Part shown: positions 9,204-17,460 of the stretch, in pieces
Position numbering within the stretch: position 1 is the stretch's first letter
Layout of the letters: each line of letters begins with the position of its first letter
Assembly (NCBI GenBank): GCA_943328975.2
Contig: CALQCC020000006.1
Location: 93,736 to 157,735 of the forward strand
DNA length: 64,000 nucleotides
Direction: 5' to 3'
DNA from: Bordetella parapertussis
Lineage (GTDB): Bacteria > Acidobacteriota > Terriglobia > Bryobacterales > Bryobacteraceae
The notes under the pieces: generated by a model
Told to the model about the DNA's origin: nothing
The model's database searches: none
The model's input: only the letters and a program-made list of their open reading frames with translations
Translations under genes and position numbers: made by a program

Positions 9204-10574
9204 GTGTCTCTTTCTACCCAACCATTTGTCGACGCCAACAAGGATCGTCTTCTCGAAGAGCTGAAAGAGTTTCTTCGGATACCCAGCGTCTCCACTTCGC
9301 CTGAACACAAGGCCGACGTGCGCCGGGCCGCGGAGTTCGTGGCCAACGCGCTGCGCACCGCAAAACTGGAGAACGTCGAGATCATCGAAGGCAAAGGCCA
9401 CCCGCTGGTGTACGCGGATTGGCTGCACGCTCCGGGCAAGCCCACGGTGCTGTGCTACGGCCACTACGACGTGCAGCCGCCCGATCCGCTGGATGAATGG
9501 ATTTCGCCCCCGTTTGAGCCGACCATCCGCAACGGCAACATCTACGCGCGCGGAGCCACCGACGACAAGGGCCAAGTGTACATGCATATTAAGGCGATTG
9601 AGTCGCTCTTTGCCGTGCATGGAACGCTGCCGCTCAACGTTAAGTTTCTGATCGAAGGTGAAGAGGAATGCGGCGGGGAAATGATCGCCGACTATCTCCC
9701 CAAGAACACGGCCAAGCTAAAGGCCGACGTCGCGTTGGTCTCTGATACCGAACTCTATGCCGAAGGCATCCCGACCCTATGCGTCGGCTTGCGCGGCTTG
9801 GTCTACACCGAAATTGAAGCGCGTGGTCCGATGCGCGATCTGCATTCCGGCGTTTACGGCGGCGCTGCTCCCAACGCGATCTTCGGCTTGGTCGAGTTGC
9901 TAGCCAAGCTGAAAGACGCCGACGGACACATCAAGATCCCCGGCATCTACGACGACGTCACGCCGCCGACTCCGGAAGAGAAACATAGCTGGGCTTCCCT
10001 GCCCTTCGATGAAGAAGAATATCGCAAGACCGAAGTAGGCTCCACTGTACTCACAGGAGAACCGGGCTTCAGCGTGATGGAACGCACTTGGGCTCGTCCC
10101 ACGCTGGAAGTGCATGGTATCGTCGGCGGCTACATGGCTCCCGGCGCGAAGACGGTCATCCCGGCGAAGGCCACGGCCAAGGTCAGCATCCGGTTGGTGC
10201 CGGCGCAGGATCCGGACAAGGTGGTGGCCGCGTACAAGAAGTTCGTTGCCGAGAACACACCGCGCGGCATTCAGACCGAAGTGCGCGTGCTGAGCGCGAG
10301 CGCGGCCAACAGCGTGAATCCAGATCACCCCGCGATTCACTGCGCTGCAGAGGCGTTCGCCGAGGTACTGGGACGCGAGACGGTTTTCACGCGCGGCGGC
10401 GGCTCCATCCCGATTGTGGGCGATTTCAAAACGCACCTGGGCATCCCCACCGTTTTGATGGGATTCAGCAACCCCGACGACGGCTTGCATTCGCCGAACG
10501 AGAAATATCCCATCGCGAACTACTACGCGGGAATCGTAACCATTGCCCACTTCTTTGAAAAGTACGGAAAGTAG
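9204..10574 (+). CDS. M20 family dipeptidase/carboxypeptidase
   Basis: A 456-residue zinc-dependent peptidase of the M20 family, likely cytosolic, hydrolysing dipeptides or N-acylated amino acids. Metal ligands and catalytic residues are visible: GHYDVQPP (His87, Asp89), RGATDDKGQ (Asp120), EGEEECGG (the catalytic Glu/ligand Glu pair near 153-154), SDTELYAEG, and the late His in GLHSPNEKY. The GTG start at 9204 gives the usual N-terminus with LKEFLRIPSVST. The dimerisation (lid) domain lies in the middle. It overlaps the start of murJ by about 30 bases if the longest murJ start is used. Confidence 0.92.
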   Translation: MSLSTQPFVDANKDRLLEELKEFLRIPSVSTSPEHKADVRRAAEFVANALRTAKLENVEIIEGKGHPLVYADWLHAPGKPTVLCYGHYDVQPPDPLDEWISPPFEPTIRNGNIYARGATDDKGQVYMHIKAIESLFAVHGTLPLNVKFLIEGEEECGGEMIADYLPKNTAKLKADVALVSDTELYAEGIPTLCVGLRGLVYTEIEARGPMRDLHSGVYGGAAPNAIFGLVELLAKLKDADGHIKIPGIYDDVTPPTPEEKHSWASLPFDEEEYRKTEVGSTVLTGEPGFSVMERTWARPTLEVHGIVGGYMAPGAKTVIPAKATAKVSIRLVPAQDPDKVVAAYKKFVAENTPRGIQTEVRVLSASAANSVNPDHPAIHCAAEAFAEVLGRETVFTRGGGSIPIVGDFKTHLGIPTVLMGFSNPDDGLHSPNEKYPIANYYAGIVTIAHFFEKYGK

Positions 10575-12198
10575 CCCCCAAAAGCCGCAGCAGGAAGCGG
10601 TCTTGCGCTCGGCTGGCATCGTTTCACTGGCCGTGCTCGCCAGTCGAGTCACGGGGCTGTTCCGTGAGATGGCGATGGCGTGGCTGTTCGGCGCCAGCAT
10701 GTCCTTCGATGCGTTCATGCTGGGCTTCCGCATCCCCAATCTGACGCGTGACCTTTTTGCGGAAGGTGCTCTCTCCAGCGCCTTCGTGCCGACGTTCACT
10801 GAGTACTTGGCCAAGCGCAGTAGGGAAGATGCGGCTCGGCTGGCGAACCTAGTCGCGACGGCGATCATCATCGTCGTGGGGGCTCTGTGCGCTCTGGGCA
10901 TGATCTTCGCACCCCAACTGGTGAACCTGCTCGCATCCGGATTCCGCAACGTTCCCGGCAAGTTTGAACTCGCGGTCGAAATGACGCGGATCATGTTCCC
11001 GTTCCTGCTGCTGGTCGCACTGGCGGCGCAAGCGATGGGAGTGTTGAACGCCTGCAACCGATTCGGCGTGCCGGCCATGTCCTCGACGTTCTTCAACATC
11101 GGGTCTCTCGTCTTCGGCATCTCCATCGGCGTGGGCCTGGGACCGCTAATTGGAATCTCGCGCATTGAGGGCATGTCGATCGGAGTCGTGATCGGCGGTC
11201 TTCTGCAGTTGGTCTATCAAGTCCCCAGCCTGTACGAACTGGGCTTCCGCTTCCGCCCGGTAATCGATTGGTCCGAACCCGGCCTGGTCCGCATCCTACG
11301 ACTGATGGGCCCCGCGATCCTGGGCAATGCGGCGGTGCAGATCAACGTCATGGTGAACACCAACTTCGCGTCGCAGATCGCGGACCCCGTGCGCGGCTTC
11401 GATGGACCCGTGAGTTGGCTCGGCTACGCGTTCCGCTTCATGCAATTGCCGCTGGGGTTGTTCGGCGTGGCGATTGGGTCGGCCACACTACCGTCCATCT
11501 CGCGCAGCGCCGCCGCGGGCGACATGGGCGAGTTCCGGCAGACCATCTCGCACTCCCTGGGAACCGTATTCCTGTTGACCATCCCGTCGTCGATTGGCCT
11601 AGTGGTGCTGGGCGAATCCATCATCGGAGCCATCTACCAAAGAGGAGCGTTCCAGGTCTATGACACCGAGCGAACGGCTCTCGCCTTATCGTTTTACGCG
11701 ATCGGCCTGAGCGGCTACGCGGCCCTCAAAGTTCTCGTGCCGGCATTCTATTCGCTGGGAGATTCCAGGACGCCCATGCTGGTCAGTCTGGGTTCGATCC
11801 TGACAAATTGGTTTGTGGCCTCCACCATGGTGCGCATCCCGGGGCTCGGACATGCCGGGCTGGCCTTGTCCACCTCCGCCGTGGCCTTGTGTGGATTCGC
11901 GCTGCAATTCGCGCTACTGCGAAAGCGCATCGGCGGGATCCACGGTCGAGCGCTGGTGGCTCAAATGGGAAAAATCGCCGCCGCGTCGCTCGCCATGGCA
12001 GCCGTGGTGTGGCTCTCCAGTCACGGCATGCGCCAACTGGGCGTCTCGCAGATGTGGAGGATGGCGGACGTAGCCATTTCCGTGCCCCTGGGGGGCGCGG
12101 TATATTATTGGAGTGCAAAGATACTAGGTCTTTCGGAGATAGACATGGTACTTCGCTCATTTACCGGCCCGCTCCGGCGCCGTTTACAGAGGTCTTGA
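10543..12198 (+). CDS. murJ: Lipid II flippase MurJ
   Basis: MurJ flips the lipid-linked peptidoglycan precursor across the inner membrane. The protein of up to 551 residues has about 14 hydrophobic helices and the family N-terminus SRVTGLFREMAMAWLFGAS, then FMLGFRIPNLTRDLFAEGAL and SAFVPTFTEY. Start choice is uncertain. TTG 10543 gives the longest frame and overlaps the peptidase. TTG 10603 is preceded by AGGAAG five bases upstream and would begin MRSAGIVSLAVLASR, closer to other MurJ proteins. Its stop overlaps the ATG of the next gene by one base. Confidence 0.93.
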   Translation: MPTSLKSTESSPQKPQQEAVLRSAGIVSLAVLASRVTGLFREMAMAWLFGASMSFDAFMLGFRIPNLTRDLFAEGALSSAFVPTFTEYLAKRSREDAARLANLVATAIIIVVGALCALGMIFAPQLVNLLASGFRNVPGKFELAVEMTRIMFPFLLLVALAAQAMGVLNACNRFGVPAMSSTFFNIGSLVFGISIGVGLGPLIGISRIEGMSIGVVIGGLLQLVYQVPSLYELGFRFRPVIDWSEPGLVRILRLMGPAILGNAAVQINVMVNTNFASQIADPVRGFDGPVSWLGYAFRFMQLPLGLFGVAIGSATLPSISRSAAAGDMGEFRQTISHSLGTVFLLTIPSSIGLVVLGESIIGAIYQRGAFQVYDTERTALALSFYAIGLSGYAALKVLVPAFYSLGDSRTPMLVSLGSILTNWFVASTMVRIPGLGHAGLALSTSAVALCGFALQFALLRKRIGGIHGRALVAQMGKIAAASLAMAAVVWLSSHGMRQLGVSQMWRMADVAISVPLGGAVYYWSAKILGLSEIDMVLRSFTGPLRRRLQRS

Positions 12199-13226
12199 TG
12201 AGATTCGCATTATTTTTAGCCGTCGCGATCGGCTGCCATGCGCAGAGCATTCAGAGCCTGTCGGCTCAGATACAGAAGACGCCCACACCGGCCCTGTATG
12301 TAGAGCGAGCGGCCGCCTATCTAGCCTCCGGGGACGCGAAGCAAGCCGTTGTGGATATCGATCGCGCGTTGGATCGCGATTCCTTGAACGTCCGCGCGTT
12401 GACGCTACGCGGGCAGGCGAATTTTAAACTCGGCCGCTACTCGGAAACCATCACAGACCTAAGCGGAGCGATTGCATTGGCACCAGGCGACGCGTCTCTG
12501 TATGTGGCACGTTCGGCCGCGCATGCCGCGGCGGGCGATCAACCTCGCGCGCAAGCGGACCGCAACGAGGCCTTGCGGCTGGATCCGAAGTCGCTGGCAG
12601 CGCTCGACCGGCAACCCGCGGTAGCGGAAGTCGCGGCTCCGGCTCCCGTGGCCCCTGCCCCCGCACCCGCACCGGCACCAACAGTAGTTGCTGCAAATAC
12701 TTTCGTTGCCCCAGTTCCGGCTCCATCAGCGGCGAAGGCTCCGCCAGCGCCCGTTCCGTCACCCGCAAAGATTGCCGCTACTGCGCCCGCCGTAGTCGCG
12801 CCTGCTCCCGCCCCACCGACTGCGGCGAAGGCGCCCGCTCCGGCACCAACAAAGGTCGCGACAACCGCAGCAGCGGCCCCCGCGGCAGCAGGTTCGGGAA
12901 CCGCAGATTCGCGCTATCAGCGCGCCAAAGAGTTCCTGAATCAGGGAAAACATGCGGAGGCCATAGCGGAACTGGATGAGGCAATCAAGGCACAAGCGAC
13001 GAATCCGATTCTGTTCAACACTCGCGGCTACGCGTACTACTTATCGAAGGACCCCAAACGCGCGATCCAGGATTATGACGCAGCCCTGAAGCTGAACCCC
13101 GACTACCTGAACGCGACCCACAATCGCGCCATTGCTCGCAAGGCCGCTGGCGACAAGGCTGGCTCCGACGCCGACCGACTGCGCGAAGTCGAGCTAGGCA
13201 AGAAGCAAGGCGTGAAGGTTCCGTAG
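12198..13226 (+). CDS. Secreted TPR protein with Ala/Pro-rich linker
   Basis: A 342-residue protein from ATG 12198 (overlapping the murJ stop as TGATG). A signal peptide ends at CHAQ. TPR-like repeats occupy residues about 25-140 (LYVERAAAYLASGDAKQAVV, VRALTLRGQANFKLGRYSE). A long Ala/Pro/Val-rich linker of roughly 100 residues follows, then a second TPR pair (YQRAKEFLNQGKHAEAIAEL and ILFNTRGYAYYLSKDPKRAI). The linker resembles flexible periplasm-spanning stretches. Coupling to murJ hints at an envelope role, but no specific function is known. Confidence 0.75.
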   Translation: MRFALFLAVAIGCHAQSIQSLSAQIQKTPTPALYVERAAAYLASGDAKQAVVDIDRALDRDSLNVRALTLRGQANFKLGRYSETITDLSGAIALAPGDASLYVARSAAHAAAGDQPRAQADRNEALRLDPKSLAALDRQPAVAEVAAPAPVAPAPAPAPAPTVVAANTFVAPVPAPSAAKAPPAPVPSPAKIAATAPAVVAPAPAPPTAAKAPAPAPTKVATTAAAAPAAAGSGTADSRYQRAKEFLNQGKHAEAIAELDEAIKAQATNPILFNTRGYAYYLSKDPKRAIQDYDAALKLNPDYLNATHNRAIARKAAGDKAGSDADRLREVELGKKQGVKVP

Positions 13227-13242
13227 CAGCCTGGAACCAAGT

Positions 13243-13809
13243 CTAGAAGACGATGCGCGCGGTCTTGGCGACCATTCGTCGCATGGACGCGTCAGTATTC
13301 AGCGTGGCAATGCCCGAAAGCGGTACCCACGCAACATCGCGCGACTCCGCACTGACCACCAGCGGTTCGGCGGGATCAGCTTCCAACAAAAACCGCACAT
13401 CGTAATGAAAGTGCGCGGGCTCATTCTTACGTTCCGGAATGAGATGCACATCCAGATCGAAGATCGCCGCCGCCAGTGGACGGACCTTCGTTAAGCCCGA
13501 CTCTTCCCGAGCCTCGCGCAGAGACGCTTCGATCAATGTCAGGTCGTCGGGCTCCAGATGACCACCCATTTGCAGCCAACGATTCAATCGCTTGTGCCAA
13601 GTGAGCAAGGCCTGCCCACGCTGGCGCTCTCCCTGTGGGAGCGCATTGACGATCCAACAGGACGCGGTGATGTGCCCCTCGGGGAAGGCGCGATCGAAGC
13701 ACGCCTCGTTGTCAGAGACAAAGCGATGCATGCGCTCACGCATCTCGGCCTCCTCGGTATCGAAGGGCGCGTAGGCGGCGAGGTGTCGTAAAAAACTGGG
13801 GCGGTCCAT
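13243..13809 (-). CDS. NUDIX hydrolase
   Basis: The 188-residue protein carries a Nudix box at about residues 83-106 (GHLEPDDLTLIEASLREARE followed by ESG), with the REAREESG core that binds Mg2+. NUDIX enzymes cleave nucleoside diphosphates linked to another moiety. The substrate cannot be told here. It is last in an apparent operon after hemQ and the PhyH gene, 10 bases from the latter. The start is ATG at 13807-13809. Confidence 0.88.
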   Translation of the reverse strand: MDRPSFLRHLAAYAPFDTEEAEMRERMHRFVSDNEACFDRAFPEGHITASCWIVNALPQGERQRGQALLTWHKRLNRWLQMGGHLEPDDLTLIEASLREAREESGLTKVRPLAAAIFDLDVHLIPERKNEPAHFHYDVRFLLEADPAEPLVVSAESRDVAWVPLSGIATLNTDASMRRMVAKTARIVF

Positions 13810-13819
13810 GGAGTACTTC

Positions 13820-14476
13820 CTACGCTACCGCGAGGCGGATGCCAGGCGCTAGTTCTACGGCATCGGCGTACTCGATATGCAGGACTCGGCGAGGCCGGTC
13901 ATTGATCGACTTACTGGAAGCGTGAATGAGAAGTGGCCGCATCGCGATAACGCCGCCACATGGAGCTAAACATTCCACGCTGGTCACCGCTCGGGCCAAA
14001 ACTTCGGCGCCGGAGAGAACGCCGTCTTGGTGTGACGCCGGAATTACACGCAGCGGGCCGTTCTCCGCAGTGGAGTCATCCAAGTGCAAGCGTAACGCGA
14101 TCACTCGCGACAGGGCCCAATCAGGCGCGATGGCGTAAAGCCCTCCGGATTTGCGCGACCATGGACCCCAATCGGGTGAATCAAACCGCGCAGCCAGCGG
14201 CAGAGCCGTATCCTGGTGCCACGCGATCAACCAATTGGCTTGCTCAGTCTTCTCAAAAAGGGTCGCCCGGAACGGTACGGCGGACGCCCCCACGAAATTG
14301 GCGGCAATCGAGGTAAGCCGCTGGTCATGCACCAGGGCATGAACAACGGCGTTCGACATGAGGTGGCGGGTCCCCGCTCGAACCGGATGGCGACCCTCGG
14401 CAGCGATCGCCCGCAGGACAGCAGAGCACTCCTCGGACGAAATCACGTCCGAGTGAATTGCGTAGCCGTCGGCCAA
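13820..14476 (-). CDS. Phytanoyl-CoA dioxygenase (PhyH) family protein
   Basis: A Fe(II)/2-oxoglutarate oxygenase of 218 residues. The facial triad is visible as WHQDTAL (His and Asp) and LLIHAS (distal His), with a 2-oxoglutarate-binding Arg likely in the RPRRVLHIEY segment. I chose a TTG start at 14474-14476 (MADGYAIHSDVISSEECSAV), two bases past the hemQ stop. The frame stays open upstream, but that part is antisense-like translation of hemQ in another frame. The substrate is unknown. The family hydroxylates lipids, amino acids or secondary metabolites. Confidence 0.8.
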   Translation of the reverse strand: MADGYAIHSDVISSEECSAVLRAIAAEGRHPVRAGTRHLMSNAVVHALVHDQRLTSIAANFVGASAVPFRATLFEKTEQANWLIAWHQDTALPLAARFDSPDWGPWSRKSGGLYAIAPDWALSRVIALRLHLDDSTAENGPLRVIPASHQDGVLSGAEVLARAVTSVECLAPCGGVIAMRPLLIHASSKSINDRPRRVLHIEYADAVELAPGIRLAVA

Positions 14477-14478
14477 AG

Positions 14479-15294
14479 CTACACCGTCAGCAGATTCTGG
14501 ATACCATCGGCATGCACGCGCTGGCCGACGTAGAAGGTTCCGAACAACGCATAAACGGCGCTCACTTCGTCGAAGCGCATTTCGTAGATGAGGCGTTTGA
14601 ACACCAACGGGTCGTCGGCAAAAAGATCGACACCCCATTCCCAATCGTCGAAGCCAATCGAGCCGGTAATGATCTGCTTCACCATGCCCGCATAGCGACG
14701 GCCGATCATGCCGTGCTCGTGCATCTGGCGTTGGCGTTCGGCCATGGGAAGCTGATACCAGTTCTTGTTCTCGCCGCGGCGGCGGTCCATCGGATAGAAG
14801 CAAACGAACTTGGCGGACGGAATCTCCGGATAGATGCGCGAGTGCATGGCTTCGCGCTGGCGGTCGAGCGTTTCCGCGATCTCCCCGTTCCACTCCGGCG
14901 TGTGCGGCTCAATGCCTTTTTCGGCCAGCGTAGTGTAGGTCTTCATACTCGACTCATACAAGCCGAGTTCGACCATGGACAGATACGACGTGGTCAATTC
15001 AAGATAATCCCACAGGCGCAGGTGCGAGAGCTGTGTCTGCGCTTCCAGCAGCGACTCAAAGTTGGGACGGAAGTGGATCAACATGAGGTCGCCCTTGTGG
15101 CCCAGCAAAGAGAATGCGGCAGTACCAGTTGCCTCCATCGCAGCGAGGGAAGCGGAGGCTTCCTGCAGAATCGTGGCTCGCTCAGCGGCGGGCAGAACGC
15201 GCCATGCGGCCCAACGCACGCGCAGCATCTGGTGCAGAACGCTGGCCCCTTCAATGGTCAGCGGCACGGGGGGCATGTTGTCAAAGTGATGCAT
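14479..15294 (-). CDS. hemQ: Chlorite-dismutase-family coproheme decarboxylase HemQ (ChdC)
   Basis: HemQ performs the last step of the coproporphyrin-dependent heme pathway, decarboxylating coproheme with peroxide. The 271-residue protein has the family hallmarks FYPMDRRRGENKNWYQLP and MHEHGMIGRRYAG, the second holding the proximal His (His194). I chose the ATG at 15292-15294 (MHHFDNMPPVPLT). A longer frame adds 21 residues with no family similarity. It heads an operon with PhyH and NUDIX genes. hemA, hemC and hemD lie about 9 kb away in the same window. Confidence 0.92.
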   Translation of the reverse strand: MHHFDNMPPVPLTIEGASVLHQMLRVRWAAWRVLPAAERATILQEASASLAAMEATGTAAFSLLGHKGDLMLIHFRPNFESLLEAQTQLSHLRLWDYLELTTSYLSMVELGLYESSMKTYTTLAEKGIEPHTPEWNGEIAETLDRQREAMHSRIYPEIPSAKFVCFYPMDRRRGENKNWYQLPMAERQRQMHEHGMIGRRYAGMVKQIITGSIGFDDWEWGVDLFADDPLVFKRLIYEMRFDEVSAVYALFGTFYVGQRVHADGIQNLLTV

Positions 15295-15378
15295 CGTTTC
15301 TATTCTCGCGCAGAACCGATCCCCCTCGTGGCACCCAAAGTGCATGAACCACACCACGTCGTGTTAGAATTGAGATCC

Positions 15379-16113
15379 ATGCACCCAGACGTTGCTCTGG
15401 TCAACCAGCTCCAGACCCTTGATCTAAGAATTACCGCCCTCGATAAGGAAGTTGCTGAACTTCCACGGCACATTGCCGTTATCGAGAAGACACTTGAATC
15501 GCATCTGCGTAAGCTTTCGGCTGATAAAGCCGCGCTCGCGGCGAATCAGAAAGACCGAAAGAATCTGGAAGGGGAGATCCAACTCCACCAGAGCAAGATT
15601 TCTAAACTGCGCGACCAAATGTCGCAGGCCAAGACGAACGACCAGTTCAAAGCCTTCCAGAACGAAATCGACTTCGCGGAGAAAGAGATCCGCAAGGCCG
15701 AGGACCGCACAGTGGAATTGCTCAGCGCTTCCGAACCCCTGGAGGCCAACGTCAAACAGGCCGAAGTCGCGCTGAAACAAGAACAGAAGCAGGTCGATGC
15801 CGAAAAGGCCGAGGCTCGGGAACGTACCGCTGCCCACCAGGCCGAGTTGGATAAGTTGCGCGCCGAACACAAAGTCGCGTTCGCAGCCCTGCCCAAGCCG
15901 ATCGCAGCCACCTACGAGCGGATTCGCAAGAAGTGGAAGGGCACAGTCGCCGCAGAGGCCACCGAGGGACGCTGTACCGCGTGCCACATGGTGTTGCGGC
16001 CTCAGGTCTTCCAGGACCTCCGCAAGGGGACCAACCTCATGCAATGCGAGAACTGCAGCCGCTTCCTGTATTACAACCCGCCCATCACTAGCAGCCTCGT
16101 TGACATGACCTAG
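15379..16113 (+). CDS. Coiled-coil zinc-ribbon protein (C4-type, DUF164-like)
   Basis: The 244-residue protein starts at ATG 15379 and consists of a long N-terminal coiled coil (residues about 1-185, rich in E, K, Q and A). A C-terminal treble-clef/zinc ribbon follows, with CTACHMVLRPQVF and MQCENCSRFLYY supplying two CxxC pairs. This architecture is conserved across bacteria and described as a nucleic-acid-associated or regulatory zinc-ribbon protein. Its molecular role is poorly defined. It diverges from hemQ with 84 bases between starts. Confidence 0.88.
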   Translation: MHPDVALVNQLQTLDLRITALDKEVAELPRHIAVIEKTLESHLRKLSADKAALAANQKDRKNLEGEIQLHQSKISKLRDQMSQAKTNDQFKAFQNEIDFAEKEIRKAEDRTVELLSASEPLEANVKQAEVALKQEQKQVDAEKAEARERTAAHQAELDKLRAEHKVAFAALPKPIAATYERIRKKWKGTVAAEATEGRCTACHMVLRPQVFQDLRKGTNLMQCENCSRFLYYNPPITSSLVDMT

Positions 16114-16145
16114 GGCTGTCGGGGTTAAAGGGGTAGAATCGGTCC

Positions 16146-16484
16146 ATGAGACTGATTCTACTCTTTACCCTGACGGCGCTCTCTGCGCTCACCTCATTTG
16201 GGCAAGCCCCCAAGGCTGCGCCCGTCCCCAAGGCAGCCCCCGCTGCGGCCAAGGCCGTCGCGAAAGCCACTGAATTGCTGGACATCAATAGCGCTACCGC
16301 AGAGCAACTGGGGGCGCTTCCAGGAATCGGCGACGCTTACTCCAAGAAGATCATGGATGGCCGGCCCTATAGCGGCAAGGACGATCTTGTGAACAAGAAG
16401 GTTGTTCCGCAGGCCACCTACGACAAGATCAAGGATCTAATTATGGCGCGGCAAGGCGCGGGTAAGAGCAAAGCCAAGAAGTAG
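16146..16484 (+). CDS. Secreted helix-hairpin-helix (ComEA-like) protein
   Basis: The 112-residue product has a signal peptide ending near SFGQ, an Ala/Pro/Lys spacer, and a helix-hairpin-helix DNA-binding domain: LLDINSATAEQLGALPGIGD, then AYSKKIMDGRPYSGKDDL. ComEA binds incoming DNA at the cell surface during natural transformation. This small form lacks the ComEA SLBB part and a clear membrane anchor, so a periplasmic DNA-binding protein is the best reading. It converges with the ExeA-like gene with only 2 bases between stops. Confidence 0.82.
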   Translation: MRLILLFTLTALSALTSFGQAPKAAPVPKAAPAAAKAVAKATELLDINSATAEQLGALPGIGDAYSKKIMDGRPYSGKDDLVNKKVVPQATYDKIKDLIMARQGAGKSKAKK

Positions 16485-16486
16485 TT

Positions 16487-17374
16487 CTACGCCGAATAAG
16501 GCGTGCGCTGCAACGCTTCCGACTCTTCGCGAGTACGGGAGCGGTGCAACCGCCGGCTGCCCGGCCATTCCAGGCGCATGTCGCGGCAGACTTCGTCCAG
16601 CATATCCACCGTGCAGGTCTTGCTCTCGGCCGCGAAGGCACTCAGCAGGAGGTTATCGCACACACCGTTAATGACGCGAGGAATGCCCTGCGAACGTAGA
16701 TGGATTTCGGCCATCAGTTTTTCGGTAAACACATTCTGCTCCGGCATGCCGGCATGTTCCAGTCGCGATTCGATGTATTCGATCGCATCCCGGAGGGTGA
16801 ACGGCTGCAGGTTGCAGCGGAGAACCACGCGCTGCTTCAACTGCCGTAAGTTTGGAGCGTCCAGCTTGCGATCAAATTCGGGTTGCCCCGCCATAATGAT
16901 CTGGATCAGCTTCCCGTTGCGATTTTCCAGATTGCCCAGCAAGCGAATCTCTTCCAGAACTTCCCATTCCAGATTGTGCGCTTCGTCCACGATCAGCACC
17001 ACGGTGCGACCGTCCTGGGCTTGCTCCACCAACAACTGATTGAGGGCAAAGAGGACTTCGGTCTTGGACGTTCTGGAACACGGCAGGTCCAGATCGTACG
17101 CGATCATTTCAAAAAACTGGCCTGAGTTGATGCGAGAGTTGAACAGGAAGGCAAACTCGATGAATTGGTCTTCCAGGTAATCGCGAAGACACTCCAGCAT
17201 CGTCGTCTTGCCCGTGCCAACTTCGCCGGTCAGGACGATAAAACCCTTGCGCGCCTGCACACCATACACTAGATTCGCAAGAGCTTCTTCGTGCTGTTCG
17301 CTGCGATAGAAGAACGCGGGGTCAGGACTTAAATTGAAGGGGCTCTCCGAGAAGCCAAAGAACGCATTATACAT
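16487..17374 (-). CDS. ExeA/GspA-like AAA ATPase
   Basis: The 295-residue ATPase has the typical start MYNAFFGFSESPFNLSPDP, Walker A GEVGTGKT (residues 50-57), Walker B VVLIVDEAHNLE, and a sensor region GQPEFDRKLDAPNLRQLKQR. ExeA-type proteins assist secretin assembly or link to envelope and exopolysaccharide machines. Here the C-terminal peptidoglycan-binding part of ExeA is absent, so it is the short form common in Acidobacteriota. It is codirectional with the csm genes, 86 bases downstream of csm5, and may or may not share their transcript. Confidence 0.85.
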   Translation of the reverse strand: MYNAFFGFSESPFNLSPDPAFFYRSEQHEEALANLVYGVQARKGFIVLTGEVGTGKTTMLECLRDYLEDQFIEFAFLFNSRINSGQFFEMIAYDLDLPCSRTSKTEVLFALNQLLVEQAQDGRTVVLIVDEAHNLEWEVLEEIRLLGNLENRNGKLIQIIMAGQPEFDRKLDAPNLRQLKQRVVLRCNLQPFTLRDAIEYIESRLEHAGMPEQNVFTEKLMAEIHLRSQGIPRVINGVCDNLLLSAFAAESKTCTVDMLDEVCRDMRLEWPGSRRLHRSRTREESEALQRTPYSA

Positions 17375-17460
17375 TCGGGGCTAAACCCTCTCTTATGTTC
17401 TACACATCGATAGTACCATGCGTTTCCAACAGGGTGGATAGGCAAATAGAGGAGCGGGTA

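Noticed and set aside
14458..15378. Plus-strand open frame joining into the zinc-ribbon protein
   Set aside because: It runs antisense to hemQ, which has conserved motifs. The zinc-ribbon protein starts cleanly at ATG 15379.
17375..17460. The gap after csm5 as a leader or mini-array
   Set aside because: No direct repeats of 20 bases or more are seen in the 86 bases.
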